64,000 nucleotides of DNA from Terripilifer ovatus (lineage in GTDB: Bacteria; Pseudomonadota; Alphaproteobacteria; Rhizobiales; Beijerinckiaceae): the NCBI GenBank assembly GCA_029222685.1, contig JARHVB010000010.1, forward strand, positions 62,001 through 126,000. Direction: 5' to 3'. Under the pieces are notes generated by a model. That model saw nothing but the letters and a program-made list of their open reading frames with translations. It did not search any database and was not told the origin of the DNA. Below, one piece after another: positions 34,333 through 43,241 of this stretch. The translations under genes and the position numbers were made by a program. Within the stretch, counting starts at the first letter, position 1, and every line of letters starts with the position of its first letter.

Positions 34333-36474
34333 ATGGCGGAAGTGTCGTTCGGCAAGGAAATTGACCTGCTGAAGCTCGGCAAGGGCGAGACTTTCCATGG
34401 CGAGGGCATTCTAGCAGTCACCAAGGCGCTGCTGCAATCGGGCGTCACTTATGTCGGCGGCTATCAGGGCGCGCCGGTGTCGCATTTGCTCGACGTCATG
34501 GTCGAAGCCAAAGAGCTGATGGGCGACCTGGGCGTCAACGTCCAGTCCTGCACCAACGAGGCCTCGGCCGCGGCCATGCTCGGCGCCTCGATCATGTATC
34601 CGGTGCGGGGCGCGGTGACGTGGAAATCCATCGTCGGCACCAATGTCGCCGCCGATGCGCTGTCCAACCTGTCGTCACCCGGCGTCATGGGCGGCGCGCT
34701 CATCGTCGTCGGCGAAGACTATGGCGAGGGCGCCAGCGTCATCCAGGAACGCACCCACGCGTTCGCGATGAAATCGACCATGTGGCTGATGGACCCGCGC
34801 CCCAACCTCACCACCATCGTGCGCATGGTGGAGAAAAGCTTTGAACTGTCGGAGGCCTCCAACGCCCCCGTCATCATGGAACTGCGCATCCGTGCCTGCC
34901 ACGCCCGCGGCGCCTTCGAGGCGAGCGACAATGTCGCGCCGAAAATCTCGGCCCGCGAGCTGCAGAAAATGCCGGCGGAATTTCTCTACGACCGGCTCGC
35001 CCATCCGCCCGTCACCTATCGGCACGAGAAGCTGAAATTCGACGTGCGCATGCCCGCCGCGCGCAAATTCATCGCCGATCATAAGCTCAACGAGGTCTTC
35101 GGCGGCAAGCATGATGACGTCGGCCTCATCATCCAGGGCGGGCTCTACAACGGCCTGATCCGCGCCTTGCAGGAACTGGGTCTCGCCGACATCTACGGCC
35201 GCACCGAGATTCCCATCCTCGCGCTCAACGTCGTCTATCCGCTGGTGCCCGACGAGATCGTGAAATTCGCCGCGGGCCGCAAGGCTGTCGTCGTGATCGA
35301 GGAAGGCCAGCCCGAATATATCGAACATGAAATCGGCGCCATCCTGCGCCGCGCCGATCTCAACACGGTGCTGCACGGCAAGGACATCTTTCCCCAGGCC
35401 GGCGAATACACGCTGGAGGTTCTGGTCGCTGGTCTCCTGAAACTGCTGCCGCGATATCTGCCGGCGCTCGATCTTGGTCGAGGCAGCGCCTTCGTCGATG
35501 AGATCGCCGGCTTGCGCGCTAAGGCGCAGTCGGCGCTCGTTGGTCCCTTGCCGCCACGGCCGCCGGGGTTCTGCGTCGGCTGTCCGGAGCGTCCCGTCTT
35601 CGCGGCGCTGAAACTCGCCGAACGGCAGGTCGGCAAAGTGCATGTGTCCGCCGATATCGGCTGTCACGCCTTCGCGACGTTCGAGCCGTTCTCCTTCGGC
35701 AATTCCATTCTCGGCTACGGCATGAGCCTGGCGTCGAGTGCTGGCGTCCAGGGCTTTTCCGAAAAGCGGCCCATCGCCATCATGGGTGACGGCGGCTTCT
35801 GGCATAACGGCCTGCTGTCGGGCGTCACCTCTTCGCTGCTCAATCACGGTGACCAGATCCTGGTCATCATGAAGAACGGCTACACGTCGGCGACGGGCAC
35901 GCAGGACGTGCTGTCGACGCCGGGCCCGCAGGCACAGGCTTCGGCGTCCGGCGCATCGAGCGTCAATACCGATCTGACCATCGAGAACACGCTGAAGGGC
36001 ATGGGCGTGAAATGGCTGCGCACCGTCGACAATTACAGGGTCGGCGACATGCGCAAGACCATCGTCGAGGCGATGCGCACGCCGTTCAACGGGTTAAAGG
36101 TCATCATCGCCGAAGGCGAATGCCAGTTGGAGCGCCAGCGCCGTCTGCGGCCGGTGCGCGCGCGTCTGCTGGGGCAGGGCAAACGGGTCGTGCGCGAGCG
36201 TTTCGGCGTCGATGAAGACACTTGCACGGGCGATCATTCCTGCATCCGCCTCTCAGGCTGCCCGACCCTGACGGTGAAGCCGTCGTCCGATCCACTGAAG
36301 ACCGATCCGGTGGCGCATGTCACCAACGGCTGTGTCGGCTGCGGGCTGTGCGGCGCCAATGCCCATGCGGCGACGCTTTGTCCGTCGTTCTATCGCGCCG
36401 AGATCGTCACCAACCCGAGCTGGTTCGACCGCGCCAAATCCGGGTTCCGCCGCGCGCTGACACGGACGGCCTGA
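34333..36474 (+). CDS. iorA: Indolepyruvate ferredoxin oxidoreductase, alpha-like subunit
   Basis: 713-residue thiamine-diphosphate and iron-sulfur enzyme that oxidatively decarboxylates aryl-2-oxoacids to acyl-CoA. The N-terminal Pyr domain begins with GGYQGAPVSHLLD, the TPP domain contains IMGDGGFWHNGLLSGVTSSL. The C-terminus has CVGCPERP (residues about 413-420) and a ferredoxin-like tail with CTGDHSCIRLSGCPTL and NGCVGCGLCGANAHAATLCP. The gene is the first of a two-gene operon with iorB, whose ATG follows the stop by one base. The substrate specificity of this alphaproteobacterial type is less certain than for archaeal IorA. Confidence 0.88.
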   Translation: MAEVSFGKEIDLLKLGKGETFHGEGILAVTKALLQSGVTYVGGYQGAPVSHLLDVMVEAKELMGDLGVNVQSCTNEASAAAMLGASIMYPVRGAVTWKSIVGTNVAADALSNLSSPGVMGGALIVVGEDYGEGASVIQERTHAFAMKSTMWLMDPRPNLTTIVRMVEKSFELSEASNAPVIMELRIRACHARGAFEASDNVAPKISARELQKMPAEFLYDRLAHPPVTYRHEKLKFDVRMPAARKFIADHKLNEVFGGKHDDVGLIIQGGLYNGLIRALQELGLADIYGRTEIPILALNVVYPLVPDEIVKFAAGRKAVVVIEEGQPEYIEHEIGAILRRADLNTVLHGKDIFPQAGEYTLEVLVAGLLKLLPRYLPALDLGRGSAFVDEIAGLRAKAQSALVGPLPPRPPGFCVGCPERPVFAALKLAERQVGKVHVSADIGCHAFATFEPFSFGNSILGYGMSLASSAGVQGFSEKRPIAIMGDGGFWHNGLLSGVTSSLLNHGDQILVIMKNGYTSATGTQDVLSTPGPQAQASASGASSVNTDLTIENTLKGMGVKWLRTVDNYRVGDMRKTIVEAMRTPFNGLKVIIAEGECQLERQRRLRPVRARLLGQGKRVVRERFGVDEDTCTGDHSCIRLSGCPTLTVKPSSDPLKTDPVAHVTNGCVGCGLCGANAHAATLCPSFYRAEIVTNPSWFDRAKSGFRRALTRTA

Positions 36475-36475
36475 G

Positions 36476-37993
36476 ATGGTGCAAACGCACCCACGCACGA
36501 TCCTCATCGCGGCTCTCGGCGGCGAGGGCGGCGGCGTGCTCGCGGAGTGGATCGTCAACGCGGCGATCAAGGCCGATCTGCCGGTGCAGGCGACCTCCGT
36601 GCCGGGCGTGGCGCAGCGCACCGGCGCCACGAGCTATTACGTCGAGATGATGGATGCCCCCGCGCCGCAGGGGCTCGAGCCCGTCTTCGCACTGGTGCCG
36701 GCGCCCGGCCGCGTCGACTTTCTCGTCTCCAGCGAACTGTTGGAGACCGGCCGTCTGCTTGAGCGCGGCTTTGCTTCGCCTGACCGCACTGTGCTCATCT
36801 CATCCACCAGCCGCGTCTACACGACGGCCGAAAAGATGCAGATGGGCGACGGCCGCTTCGATTCGAGTAAGATCGACGCGTTGGCGAGAAGCATCGCCAG
36901 GCACTACGTGCCGATCGATCTCGAACGCCTCGCGCTGGAGACCGGCACCATCATCAGCGCCGCCATGTTCGGCGCACTGGCCGGCGCTGGCGCCTTTCCA
37001 TTCGCGCGCGCGCATTGTGAAAATGCGATCCGCGCCGGCGGACGCGGCGCCGAGGCGAGCCTGAAAGGCTTCGCCGCGGCATTTGCGGCGGTTGCCTCCG
37101 TGGACGCGACAAAACCTGCTGTCGAGCCTGCCGCCGCTACGGCGAAACCTCCCGGCGGCTTTGCTGGCCTGCCGCGGGATGTTCGCGACGTCATCGTTCG
37201 CGGCCAGACCCATTGCAACGACTTCCAGGACGAGGCTTATGGCGAGCTCTATCTCGACCGTGTCCGCGTCCTGATCGCGGCCGCGCCGCCTGCGGAAGAC
37301 CCGCATGTTGCCCATGCGCTGGAAGAGGGCGCCCGCCGCCTGGCGTTGTGGATGGCCTATGAAGACATCCCGAGGGTCGCCGACCTGAAGACGCGCAAGA
37401 CGCGCTTCGAACGCATCCGCCGCGAGGCAGAGATGCGCGACGACCAGCTTCTTCACGTCGTCGAATATCTGAAGCCGGGCATCGAGGAAATCGCCGCCAT
37501 GCTGCCGCTTCGCATCGGCGATGCCATTATGCGCCGCGCCGCCTCCGGCAAGACCACCTGGCCGCTTGGGACTGGCATCAACATTTCGACGACCGGCGTG
37601 TTCGGCTTCTGGACCATGCGCGCCCTTGCGCAATTCGCCCGTGTCCGCCGCTCGTCCCTGCGCTTTGCGCAGGAGACGCAGGCGATCGATCTCTGGCTGG
37701 CGGCGATGCGCAAGGCTTTGGCCTCCTCGCCGGCTTTTGCCGGCGCGCTCGCTGAAATGCCGCGCCTGCTGAAAGGCTATGGCGACACCCATTTGCGCGG
37801 CCGCACCAACTATGCCGCCATCTTCAGCGCGATCGTCGCGCCGGCGCTGGATGCCGGCCGGCTGGACGAGGCCGCAGGACCCTTGCGCAATGCCGTAGCC
37901 GCGGCGCTTGCCGATCCGGACGGCAAGGTTCTGGCGAAAACGCTGGCCTCGGCTGATCGGGCGTCGGAGCCGCGCCGGCTGGCCGCCGAATAG
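36476..37993 (+). CDS. iorB: Indolepyruvate oxidoreductase subunit B (DUF6537-type C-terminus)
   Basis: 505-residue gamma/beta-type partner. The N-terminal about 200 residues form the oxidoreductase gamma domain (LIAALGGEGGGVLAEWIVNA, PGVAQRTGATSYYVEM). The remaining 280 residues are the long helical C-terminal extension of the DUF6537 type found in alphaproteobacterial IorB proteins. It follows iorA almost without a gap, so the two are co-translated and form one complex with CoA and ferredoxin as co-substrates. Confidence 0.87.
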   Translation: MVQTHPRTILIAALGGEGGGVLAEWIVNAAIKADLPVQATSVPGVAQRTGATSYYVEMMDAPAPQGLEPVFALVPAPGRVDFLVSSELLETGRLLERGFASPDRTVLISSTSRVYTTAEKMQMGDGRFDSSKIDALARSIARHYVPIDLERLALETGTIISAAMFGALAGAGAFPFARAHCENAIRAGGRGAEASLKGFAAAFAAVASVDATKPAVEPAAATAKPPGGFAGLPRDVRDVIVRGQTHCNDFQDEAYGELYLDRVRVLIAAAPPAEDPHVAHALEEGARRLALWMAYEDIPRVADLKTRKTRFERIRREAEMRDDQLLHVVEYLKPGIEEIAAMLPLRIGDAIMRRAASGKTTWPLGTGINISTTGVFGFWTMRALAQFARVRRSSLRFAQETQAIDLWLAAMRKALASSPAFAGALAEMPRLLKGYGDTHLRGRTNYAAIFSAIVAPALDAGRLDEAAGPLRNAVAAALADPDGKVLAKTLASADRASEPRRLAAE

Positions 37994-38153
37994 CGGCCGC
38001 ATCGCCGGCAATCCGGAACCAAACTGTGGCTGTCCGACTTGCCTTTATTTAACTTGAATCGGCATCCAGATTGCTTGTTCATCCAGAAGCGTATCGAATC
38101 GTTGAGATTTTCCGCGGGAATTGCTCGACTGATTTGCAGAAGCGGACGTGTCG

Positions 38154-39449
38154 ATGGACCAGCATGTTTTTCTGCGGTCGATGGCGGCGGTATTCACCCT
38201 TCTGGCGGTGAGTATTGCAGTCTGGCTGTACTTCTCCATGCCGCGCACCCTGCGCGTCGCCGTCGGGCCGGCCAATAGCGAGCAGGTCCGCTTCATGCAC
38301 AATGTCGCGCGCGCCATGGCCGACACGCGCCAGCCCTTCCGCCTCGATCTGCGGATCAACAGCGGTTCGGTCGACTCCAGCCACGCGCTCGACCGCCGCC
38401 AGGCCGATATCGCCATTGTGCGCAGCGACGATCCGACCTCCACCGAGGCGCGCTCGATCGCCATCCTGCAAAAACGCTCGGTTATCATCGTCTCGCGCAA
38501 GGATAGCAACATCTCCTCGCTTGCCGACCTGCGTGGACGCAGCGCCGCAGTCGTCGCCGGAGATTCCGATTCCAACCTGCCGCTGCTGGAGCGCATTCTC
38601 GCCCACTACGAAATCGTGCCGGAAGATGCGGGCCTGCTCGAAATGCGTCCGCCGGACGTCGCCGCCGCCATGGGCGAAGGCAGGCTCGACGCCTTCATCC
38701 TCGTCATCGATCCTGCCGGGCGTTATCCTCGCCGTCTGCTCTCCGACATCATGGAGCGCATGAAGATTCCGCTGGTCTTCAACGGCATGCCTGCCGCCGA
38801 GGCGCTGGCCTTCCGTTTCAAGGACCTGATCTCGACCGAGATTCCAGCCGGCGTCTTTGGCGGTACGCCGCCGCGGCCGGAAGCGGCGATTGATACGGTG
38901 GCCATCACTTACGAACTGGTCGCCACGGAGCGGCTGTCGGATAGCGATGCCACAGCGTTGACCAGGACCTTGCTTGAACTGCGGACACGTCTACGGCGCG
39001 ATCCGGACAATGCTTTCGGCATAGAGACGCCTCCAGTGGATGTGCAGCGCCGCTTTCTGCCCCATGATGGCACCGTGGCGCTCGTCAACGACGAAGCCAA
39101 GACGTTCCTGGAGACCTATAGCGATCACATCTGGCTGGCGCTGTTCGCGCTGAGCCTGCTTGGCTCCTCGGTCACCGGTTTTCTCGGCTGGTCGACCGGC
39201 CGGCCGCGCGCGCCCGAGACGCAGAGCTTGTCGAGCCTGTTGCCCAAACTCACCGAGAAACTCGCCGCGGCGACCACACCGGCGGAAGTCGACGCCGTCC
39301 AGCAGGAGTTTGATGCGCTGGTCCTGAAAATCTGCGCCGAGAGCAATCAGGTCACCGAAGACGGCCATGAGAAACCCGACCCGACCGCCTGGGTGACGCT
39401 TTTTGACCGCCTCGTCGAAAGCCGCCGCGCCAGATTGCAGGCGATTTGA
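38154..39449 (+). CDS. TAXI-family TRAP-type solute-binding protein with two membrane anchors
   Basis: 431 residues. A hydrophobic N-terminal helix (residues about 7-28) is followed by RTLRVAVGPANSEQVRFMHN, and the region RINSGSVDSSHALDRRQADIAIV is typical of TAXI receptors. A second helix near residues 320-342 (DHIWLALFALSLLGSSVTGF) precedes a cytoplasmic tail of about 90 residues. The receptor is therefore membrane-tethered at both ends and not free in the periplasm. No TRAP permease is nearby. The ATG at 38154 is preferred over a GTG six bases upstream. Confidence 0.78.
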   Translation: MDQHVFLRSMAAVFTLLAVSIAVWLYFSMPRTLRVAVGPANSEQVRFMHNVARAMADTRQPFRLDLRINSGSVDSSHALDRRQADIAIVRSDDPTSTEARSIAILQKRSVIIVSRKDSNISSLADLRGRSAAVVAGDSDSNLPLLERILAHYEIVPEDAGLLEMRPPDVAAAMGEGRLDAFILVIDPAGRYPRRLLSDIMERMKIPLVFNGMPAAEALAFRFKDLISTEIPAGVFGGTPPRPEAAIDTVAITYELVATERLSDSDATALTRTLLELRTRLRRDPDNAFGIETPPVDVQRRFLPHDGTVALVNDEAKTFLETYSDHIWLALFALSLLGSSVTGFLGWSTGRPRAPETQSLSSLLPKLTEKLAAATTPAEVDAVQQEFDALVLKICAESNQVTEDGHEKPDPTAWVTLFDRLVESRRARLQAI

Positions 39450-39595
39450 AGGTGGGCGCCAGCCTGCTTCGGCACCTGACGATCACAAGCCTGGAGCGAT
39501 ACGTAATCAGGCCGTGACAGGCTTAAGCTTTTGGCATATTGAGAGCGCAAATCGACTGCAAAACACAAAAGTTTCGAAAAAAATCGGAGGAAACA

Positions 39596-40399
39596 TTGTT
39601 TTCCAGAATCAATCATCTGGCGATCAGCACGGACTATTACGCCGTCAACGCCCGCTTCTATCAGGCCCTGTTCGGCATGAAGGCGTCGAACAACCAGCGC
39701 CCGGCGCGCGCCGCTCCGGTCGGCGACGGTCATATCGGCCTCAACAATATTCCGCGCCGCGACGGCCGCCGCAGCGGCCTCGATCATTTTGGTTTCGAGG
39801 TCGAGAACATGGCGGTGACGCTCGAGCGCATGCGCAAGTTCGACCCCGCGCTGCAGCATGTGGTGCGCCCGGCCGTGCGGCCCAATGCGGCGATCAGCGC
39901 CCACGATCCCGATTTCATCATCTTCGATCTGGCTGAACGCGACTCCGGCAAGGCGCAGGATATTTTCGCCGAGAACAAGGGCGACCTGCCGCAACGCTAC
40001 ATCAATCACATTACCTTGCGCGTGCGTGATATCGAGCGCAGCGCCGCCTTCTATTCTTCCGTCTTCGAACTGCAGGCGACCAACGAAGGCGACGAAGGAT
40101 CTCGCCGCCTGTCCGACGGCCGCGTCACAATGGTGCTGTTGCCCTGGAGCATGGACAATTTCGTCGGTCACGATCCGCAGCCGCCGTCGCTTGAGCATTT
40201 CGGCTTCAAGGTCGAGAGCGTCGAGGCGATCAAGAAGGAAATGATCGACCTCATCGGCATCAATCCGCAGATGGCGACGATGCCGCTCGGCCTCGGCGAG
40301 GAAGGCGAAGCGCGGCTGTCGGTGTTCAAGCAATGCCCGATGGGTGAATTCCACCTCACCGATCTGGAAGGCGTCTATATCGACGTGAGCGAACGCTGA
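39596..40399 (+). CDS. Two-domain VOC (glyoxalase/bleomycin-resistance) protein
   Basis: 267 residues with two vicinal-oxygen-chelate modules, each with its own metal-site-type strand: MFSRINHLAISTDYYAVNAR and HFGFEVENM in the first, INHITLRVRDIERSAAFY and LEHFGFKVESV in the second. This bi-modular layout is that of ring-cleaving dioxygenases and glyoxalases. The start is TTG at 39596 with GGAGG five bases upstream, and the longer ATG frame upstream has no site. The stop shares bases with the next ATG (TGATG), so the enzyme and a binding protein are coupled. Confidence 0.8.
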   Translation: MFSRINHLAISTDYYAVNARFYQALFGMKASNNQRPARAAPVGDGHIGLNNIPRRDGRRSGLDHFGFEVENMAVTLERMRKFDPALQHVVRPAVRPNAAISAHDPDFIIFDLAERDSGKAQDIFAENKGDLPQRYINHITLRVRDIERSAAFYSSVFELQATNEGDEGSRRLSDGRVTMVLLPWSMDNFVGHDPQPPSLEHFGFKVESVEAIKKEMIDLIGINPQMATMPLGLGEEGEARLSVFKQCPMGEFHLTDLEGVYIDVSER

Positions 40400-41427
40400 T
40401 GCGCGCGCAAATTGCCGCGCTGGCGTTCTGCCTTGCTGCCGGCACGGCAGCACAGGCGCAAACGCAATCTCAAACACCGGCTGAATTCTACGCCGGCAAA
40501 TCCGTCAACATCATTATCAGCACGGGCGCCGGCGGTGGCGTGGATGCCAACGCGCGTCTCGTCGGCCGCTATCTCGGTAATCATATCCCCGGCAAGCCGA
40601 CGATCCTGCCGCGCAACATGCCCGGCGCCGGCCATATCCAGGCAACCAATTATATGTACGGCCAGGCGCCCAAGGATGGCACCTATATCGCCGCCATCCT
40701 GCCGGCCTTCGTGCTGCACCAGATCATCGATGGCACCGGTGTTCAGTACAACACCAAAGACTTTCCCTGGCTTGGCGCCAGTGACGTCGACAATATGAAT
40801 TTCTATGTCTGGAAGACGACAGGCGTAAAGACGGTCGACGATGCGAAAAAGACCGAAGTGCTGATGGGCGCGACCGGCGCAGGCTCTTATACCATCCTGT
40901 TCCCGACCCTGATGAACAACCTGCTCGGCACCAAGTTCAAGATCGTCACCGGCTACAAGAGCACAAACGAAATCCATCTCGCCATGCAGCGCGGTGAAGT
41001 GCAGGGCAGGGCCGGCAACCTGTTCGCCAGCCTGAAATCCGGTAACGGTGACTGGTTGCGTGACGGCTCGATCAATCTGCTGGTGCAGATGGGCGCGAAG
41101 CGTGACCCCGAATTCGCCGACGTGCCGTTGCTGGACGAACTGGCGACCAATGATGAAGACCGCCGCATCCTGAAATTGTTCGAGGCTGAAGCGGCGCTCG
41201 GCAAACCCTTCCTGACGACGCCGGGTATTCCTGCCGATCGTCTGGCGGTCCTTCGCACGGCCTTCGAGGAAACCATGAAGGACCCCGGTCTGCTCAAGGA
41301 CGCCAAGACCATGGGCATCGATGTGCGGCCGCTGAAATATGATGTCCTCAAAAAGATCGCCGACGACATCATAGACACGCCACCGGAGCTGGTGGCGAAG
41401 GCGAAAGCCGCGAAGGGGGGAAGCTAA
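40399..41427 (+). CDS. TctC-like solute-binding protein coupled to the VOC gene
   Basis: 342 residues with a signal peptide (LAFCLAAGTAAQAQ) and TctC/Bug-type loops STGAGGGVDANARLVGRYLG and NMPGAGHIQATNYMYGQAPK. The late segment LGTKFKIVTGYKSTNEIHLA is shared with the receptor at 15267. It starts inside the stop of the VOC gene. No TctAB subunits are nearby, so the permease must be elsewhere in the genome. The pairing with a VOC enzyme suggests the ligand is the VOC substrate. Confidence 0.8.
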   Translation: MRAQIAALAFCLAAGTAAQAQTQSQTPAEFYAGKSVNIIISTGAGGGVDANARLVGRYLGNHIPGKPTILPRNMPGAGHIQATNYMYGQAPKDGTYIAAILPAFVLHQIIDGTGVQYNTKDFPWLGASDVDNMNFYVWKTTGVKTVDDAKKTEVLMGATGAGSYTILFPTLMNNLLGTKFKIVTGYKSTNEIHLAMQRGEVQGRAGNLFASLKSGNGDWLRDGSINLLVQMGAKRDPEFADVPLLDELATNDEDRRILKLFEAEAALGKPFLTTPGIPADRLAVLRTAFEETMKDPGLLKDAKTMGIDVRPLKYDVLKKIADDIIDTPPELVAKAKAAKGGS

Positions 41428-41480
41428 ACCTTCCCCGTTCCACGGAGAAGGCGGCCCTCGCGTAGCGAGGGCCGGATGAG
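41427..41480. repeat. Short palindromic repeat of the kind common in Rhizobiales, also a terminator
   Basis: AACCTTCCCCGTTCCACGGA and AAGGCGGCCCTCGCGTAGCG lead into AGGGCCGGATGAGGGCT. Within it GGCCCTCGC (41453-41461) and GCGAGGGCC (41465-41473) form a perfect nine-base hairpin. Sequences of this type recur between genes in many Rhizobiales genomes. It lies between two convergent genes and would act as a bidirectional terminator. The element family is from memory, not a database match. Confidence 0.6.
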
Positions 41481-41483
41481 GGC

Positions 41484-42227
41484 TCAGCTTGCGCGAGCCA
41501 ACGCCACGGCATCGGCGCCCGCCGGAAAGCGAAGCTGCCCGGAGACATCGTTAGCAGCCTGCCACACGGCATCTGCCACGTCCGTCTCCTTCGTCACCAG
41601 CGGCGGATTGGCGAAGGCGGCGAAGATGGGTGCTGCGAATGATGCGTAGGCCTCGGGGATCATGTCTTCGATCCGCACATCCGTATTTTGTGCGAAGCGC
41701 GTCGTCGGCGCGTAGCCTGGTTCGACCAGCTTGACGCGTACATCGAAGGCCGAAAGTTCATGGGCAAGAGATCCCGTGAACCCTTCGATAGCTGTCTTGC
41801 TGGCGGTATAGGCTGCCGCAAATGGATGGTCGGCAAGCGTCACACTGGAAGTCACGTTGACCACAACGCCTGATCTGCGTTCGCGGAACTGCGGTATCAC
41901 GGCCTGTGTCATCGCCATGACGCCGAATGTGTTGGTCTCGAACACCTTGCGCACATGCGCCATCGGCGTCGCCTCGAAAGCGCCGACCACGCCGATGCCC
42001 GCATTGTTGACGAGTACATCGATCGGTCCTGCCGCCGCGAGGGCGGCTGAAATGCTGTCCGCATTGGTTACGTCGAGCGACAACATGTGCAGGCGCTCCG
42101 ATCGCGGCAAGAGCCCGTCGCGGGGCGTCCGCATGGTGGCGATGACGTTCCACCCCTGGGAATGGAAATAACGTGCAGTTTCCAAGCCGTAGCCGGACGA
42201 GCAGCCTGTGATTAAAGCGGTTTTCAT
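41484..42227 (-). CDS. Short-chain dehydrogenase/reductase
   Basis: 247-residue classical SDR. The nucleotide motif is ALITGCSSGYGLETARYF, NNAGIG follows at residues 74-79, the catalytic serine is in NVTSSVT and the Y-x-x-x-K pair is Y140/K144 in YTASKTAIEGF. NADPH preference is possible from TMRTPRD after the second strand. The substrate is unknown. It is divergent from an AraC regulator across a 96-base gap with an 11-base inverted repeat, an arrangement typical of a regulator that controls its neighbour. Confidence 0.88.
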   Translation of the reverse strand: MKTALITGCSSGYGLETARYFHSQGWNVIATMRTPRDGLLPRSERLHMLSLDVTNADSISAALAAAGPIDVLVNNAGIGVVGAFEATPMAHVRKVFETNTFGVMAMTQAVIPQFRERRSGVVVNVTSSVTLADHPFAAAYTASKTAIEGFTGSLAHELSAFDVRVKLVEPGYAPTTRFAQNTDVRIEDMIPEAYASFAAPIFAAFANPPLVTKETDVADAVWQAANDVSGQLRFPAGADAVALARAS

Positions 42228-42272
42228 TGAAGGTCCCTATTTCGGTTGACGCGGTAGAAATAACCTCCATGA

Positions 42273-42322
42273 TCAGGACTATCATTAATGGTTAGTGCTA
42301 TTTTAATTAGAGATAGTCCTGA
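42273..42322. promoter_or_regulatory. Inverted repeat between the SDR and AraC genes
   Basis: TCAGGACTATC (42273-42283) is an exact inverted match of GATAGTCCTGA (42312-42322), with 28 AT-rich bases between. The second arm ends just before the ATG of the AraC gene. Two half-sites about four helical turns apart suit a dimeric regulator such as the adjacent AraC protein controlling both promoters. A long mRNA hairpin is an alternative. Confidence 0.55.
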
Positions 42323-42323
42323 A

Positions 42324-43232
42324 ATGGCCGATCCACTCGCCCAAGTCATCGAACTGCTCCGGCCGCGCGCCGTCTTCTCGAAAGGGATCAGCGGGGCAGG
42401 CCGCTGGGGTGTGCGCTATTCGCAGTTCGGCCAGCCGGGCTTTTGCGCCGTGATCGAAGGCCGGTGCCGCCTTGCCGTCGATGGCGAGGACCTGGTCAAT
42501 CTCGAGGAGGGCGATTTCGTACTTCTGCCGGCGACACCCGCCTTCACGATGTCCAGCATGGAGGCGGCGGTGCCAATTCATATCAACCCAAAGACGGCCC
42601 CGGCACCAACTGAGGAGGTTCGTCATGGCCGGCCCGACGGCCCTCCCGATGTCCGGTTGTTCGGCGGCTATTTTGTCTTCGATTCTCCCGATTCGGCGCT
42701 GCTGGTGTCTCTTCTTCCGGCGATGATTTACGTGCGCGGCATCCGGCGGCTTTCGGTCTTAGTAGGCCTCGTCGGTGAGGAGGCAAGCCAGGGGGGCGTG
42801 GGGCGCGATCTCATCCTCGCGCGTCTCGTCGAGGTGCTGCTGATCGAAGCGCTGCGCGCCATTCAAGGCAAGGATGCGCCACCGGGGCTCTTGTGCGGGC
42901 TGGCCGATGCGCGCGTAGGCGTCGCGCTACGGCAGATACATGCCGACGCCAAGAGGTCGTGGACGGTAGCAGACCTTGCCGGCGAAGCCGGAATGTCCCG
43001 GTCGGCCTTTTTCGGCCGGTTTACGCGCAAGGTCGGACTGCGGCCGATGGAGTATCTTCTCGCTTGGCGCATGGCCATCGCGAAGACACTTCTCCGCAGC
43101 GATGCCATCACGCTTGACGAAGTGGCCAGGCGCGTGGGGTACGGCTCCGCCAGCACGTTCAGCATCGCATTCAACCGGCATGTGGGCCAGCCGCCTGGGC
43201 GATACGCGCGGCGCGCGCCGATAAGCTTATGA
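42324..43232 (+). CDS. AraC family regulator with cupin-type sensor domain
   Basis: 302 residues. The N-terminal half is a cupin (AraC_binding-like/cupin_6) with DPLAQVIELLRPRAVFSKG, GFCAVIEGRCRLAVDGED and LEEGDFVLLPATPAFTM. The C-terminal two helix-turn-helix units lie in RSWTVADLAGEAGMSRSAFFGRF and DAITLDEVARRVGYGSASTF. Start at 42324 is favoured because the upstream ATG at 42288 would place the operator repeat inside coding sequence. The likely target is the divergent SDR gene. Confidence 0.85.
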   Translation: MADPLAQVIELLRPRAVFSKGISGAGRWGVRYSQFGQPGFCAVIEGRCRLAVDGEDLVNLEEGDFVLLPATPAFTMSSMEAAVPIHINPKTAPAPTEEVRHGRPDGPPDVRLFGGYFVFDSPDSALLVSLLPAMIYVRGIRRLSVLVGLVGEEASQGGVGRDLILARLVEVLLIEALRAIQGKDAPPGLLCGLADARVGVALRQIHADAKRSWTVADLAGEAGMSRSAFFGRFTRKVGLRPMEYLLAWRMAIAKTLLRSDAITLDEVARRVGYGSASTFSIAFNRHVGQPPGRYARRAPISL

Positions 43233-43241
43233 GGGTCCCGC

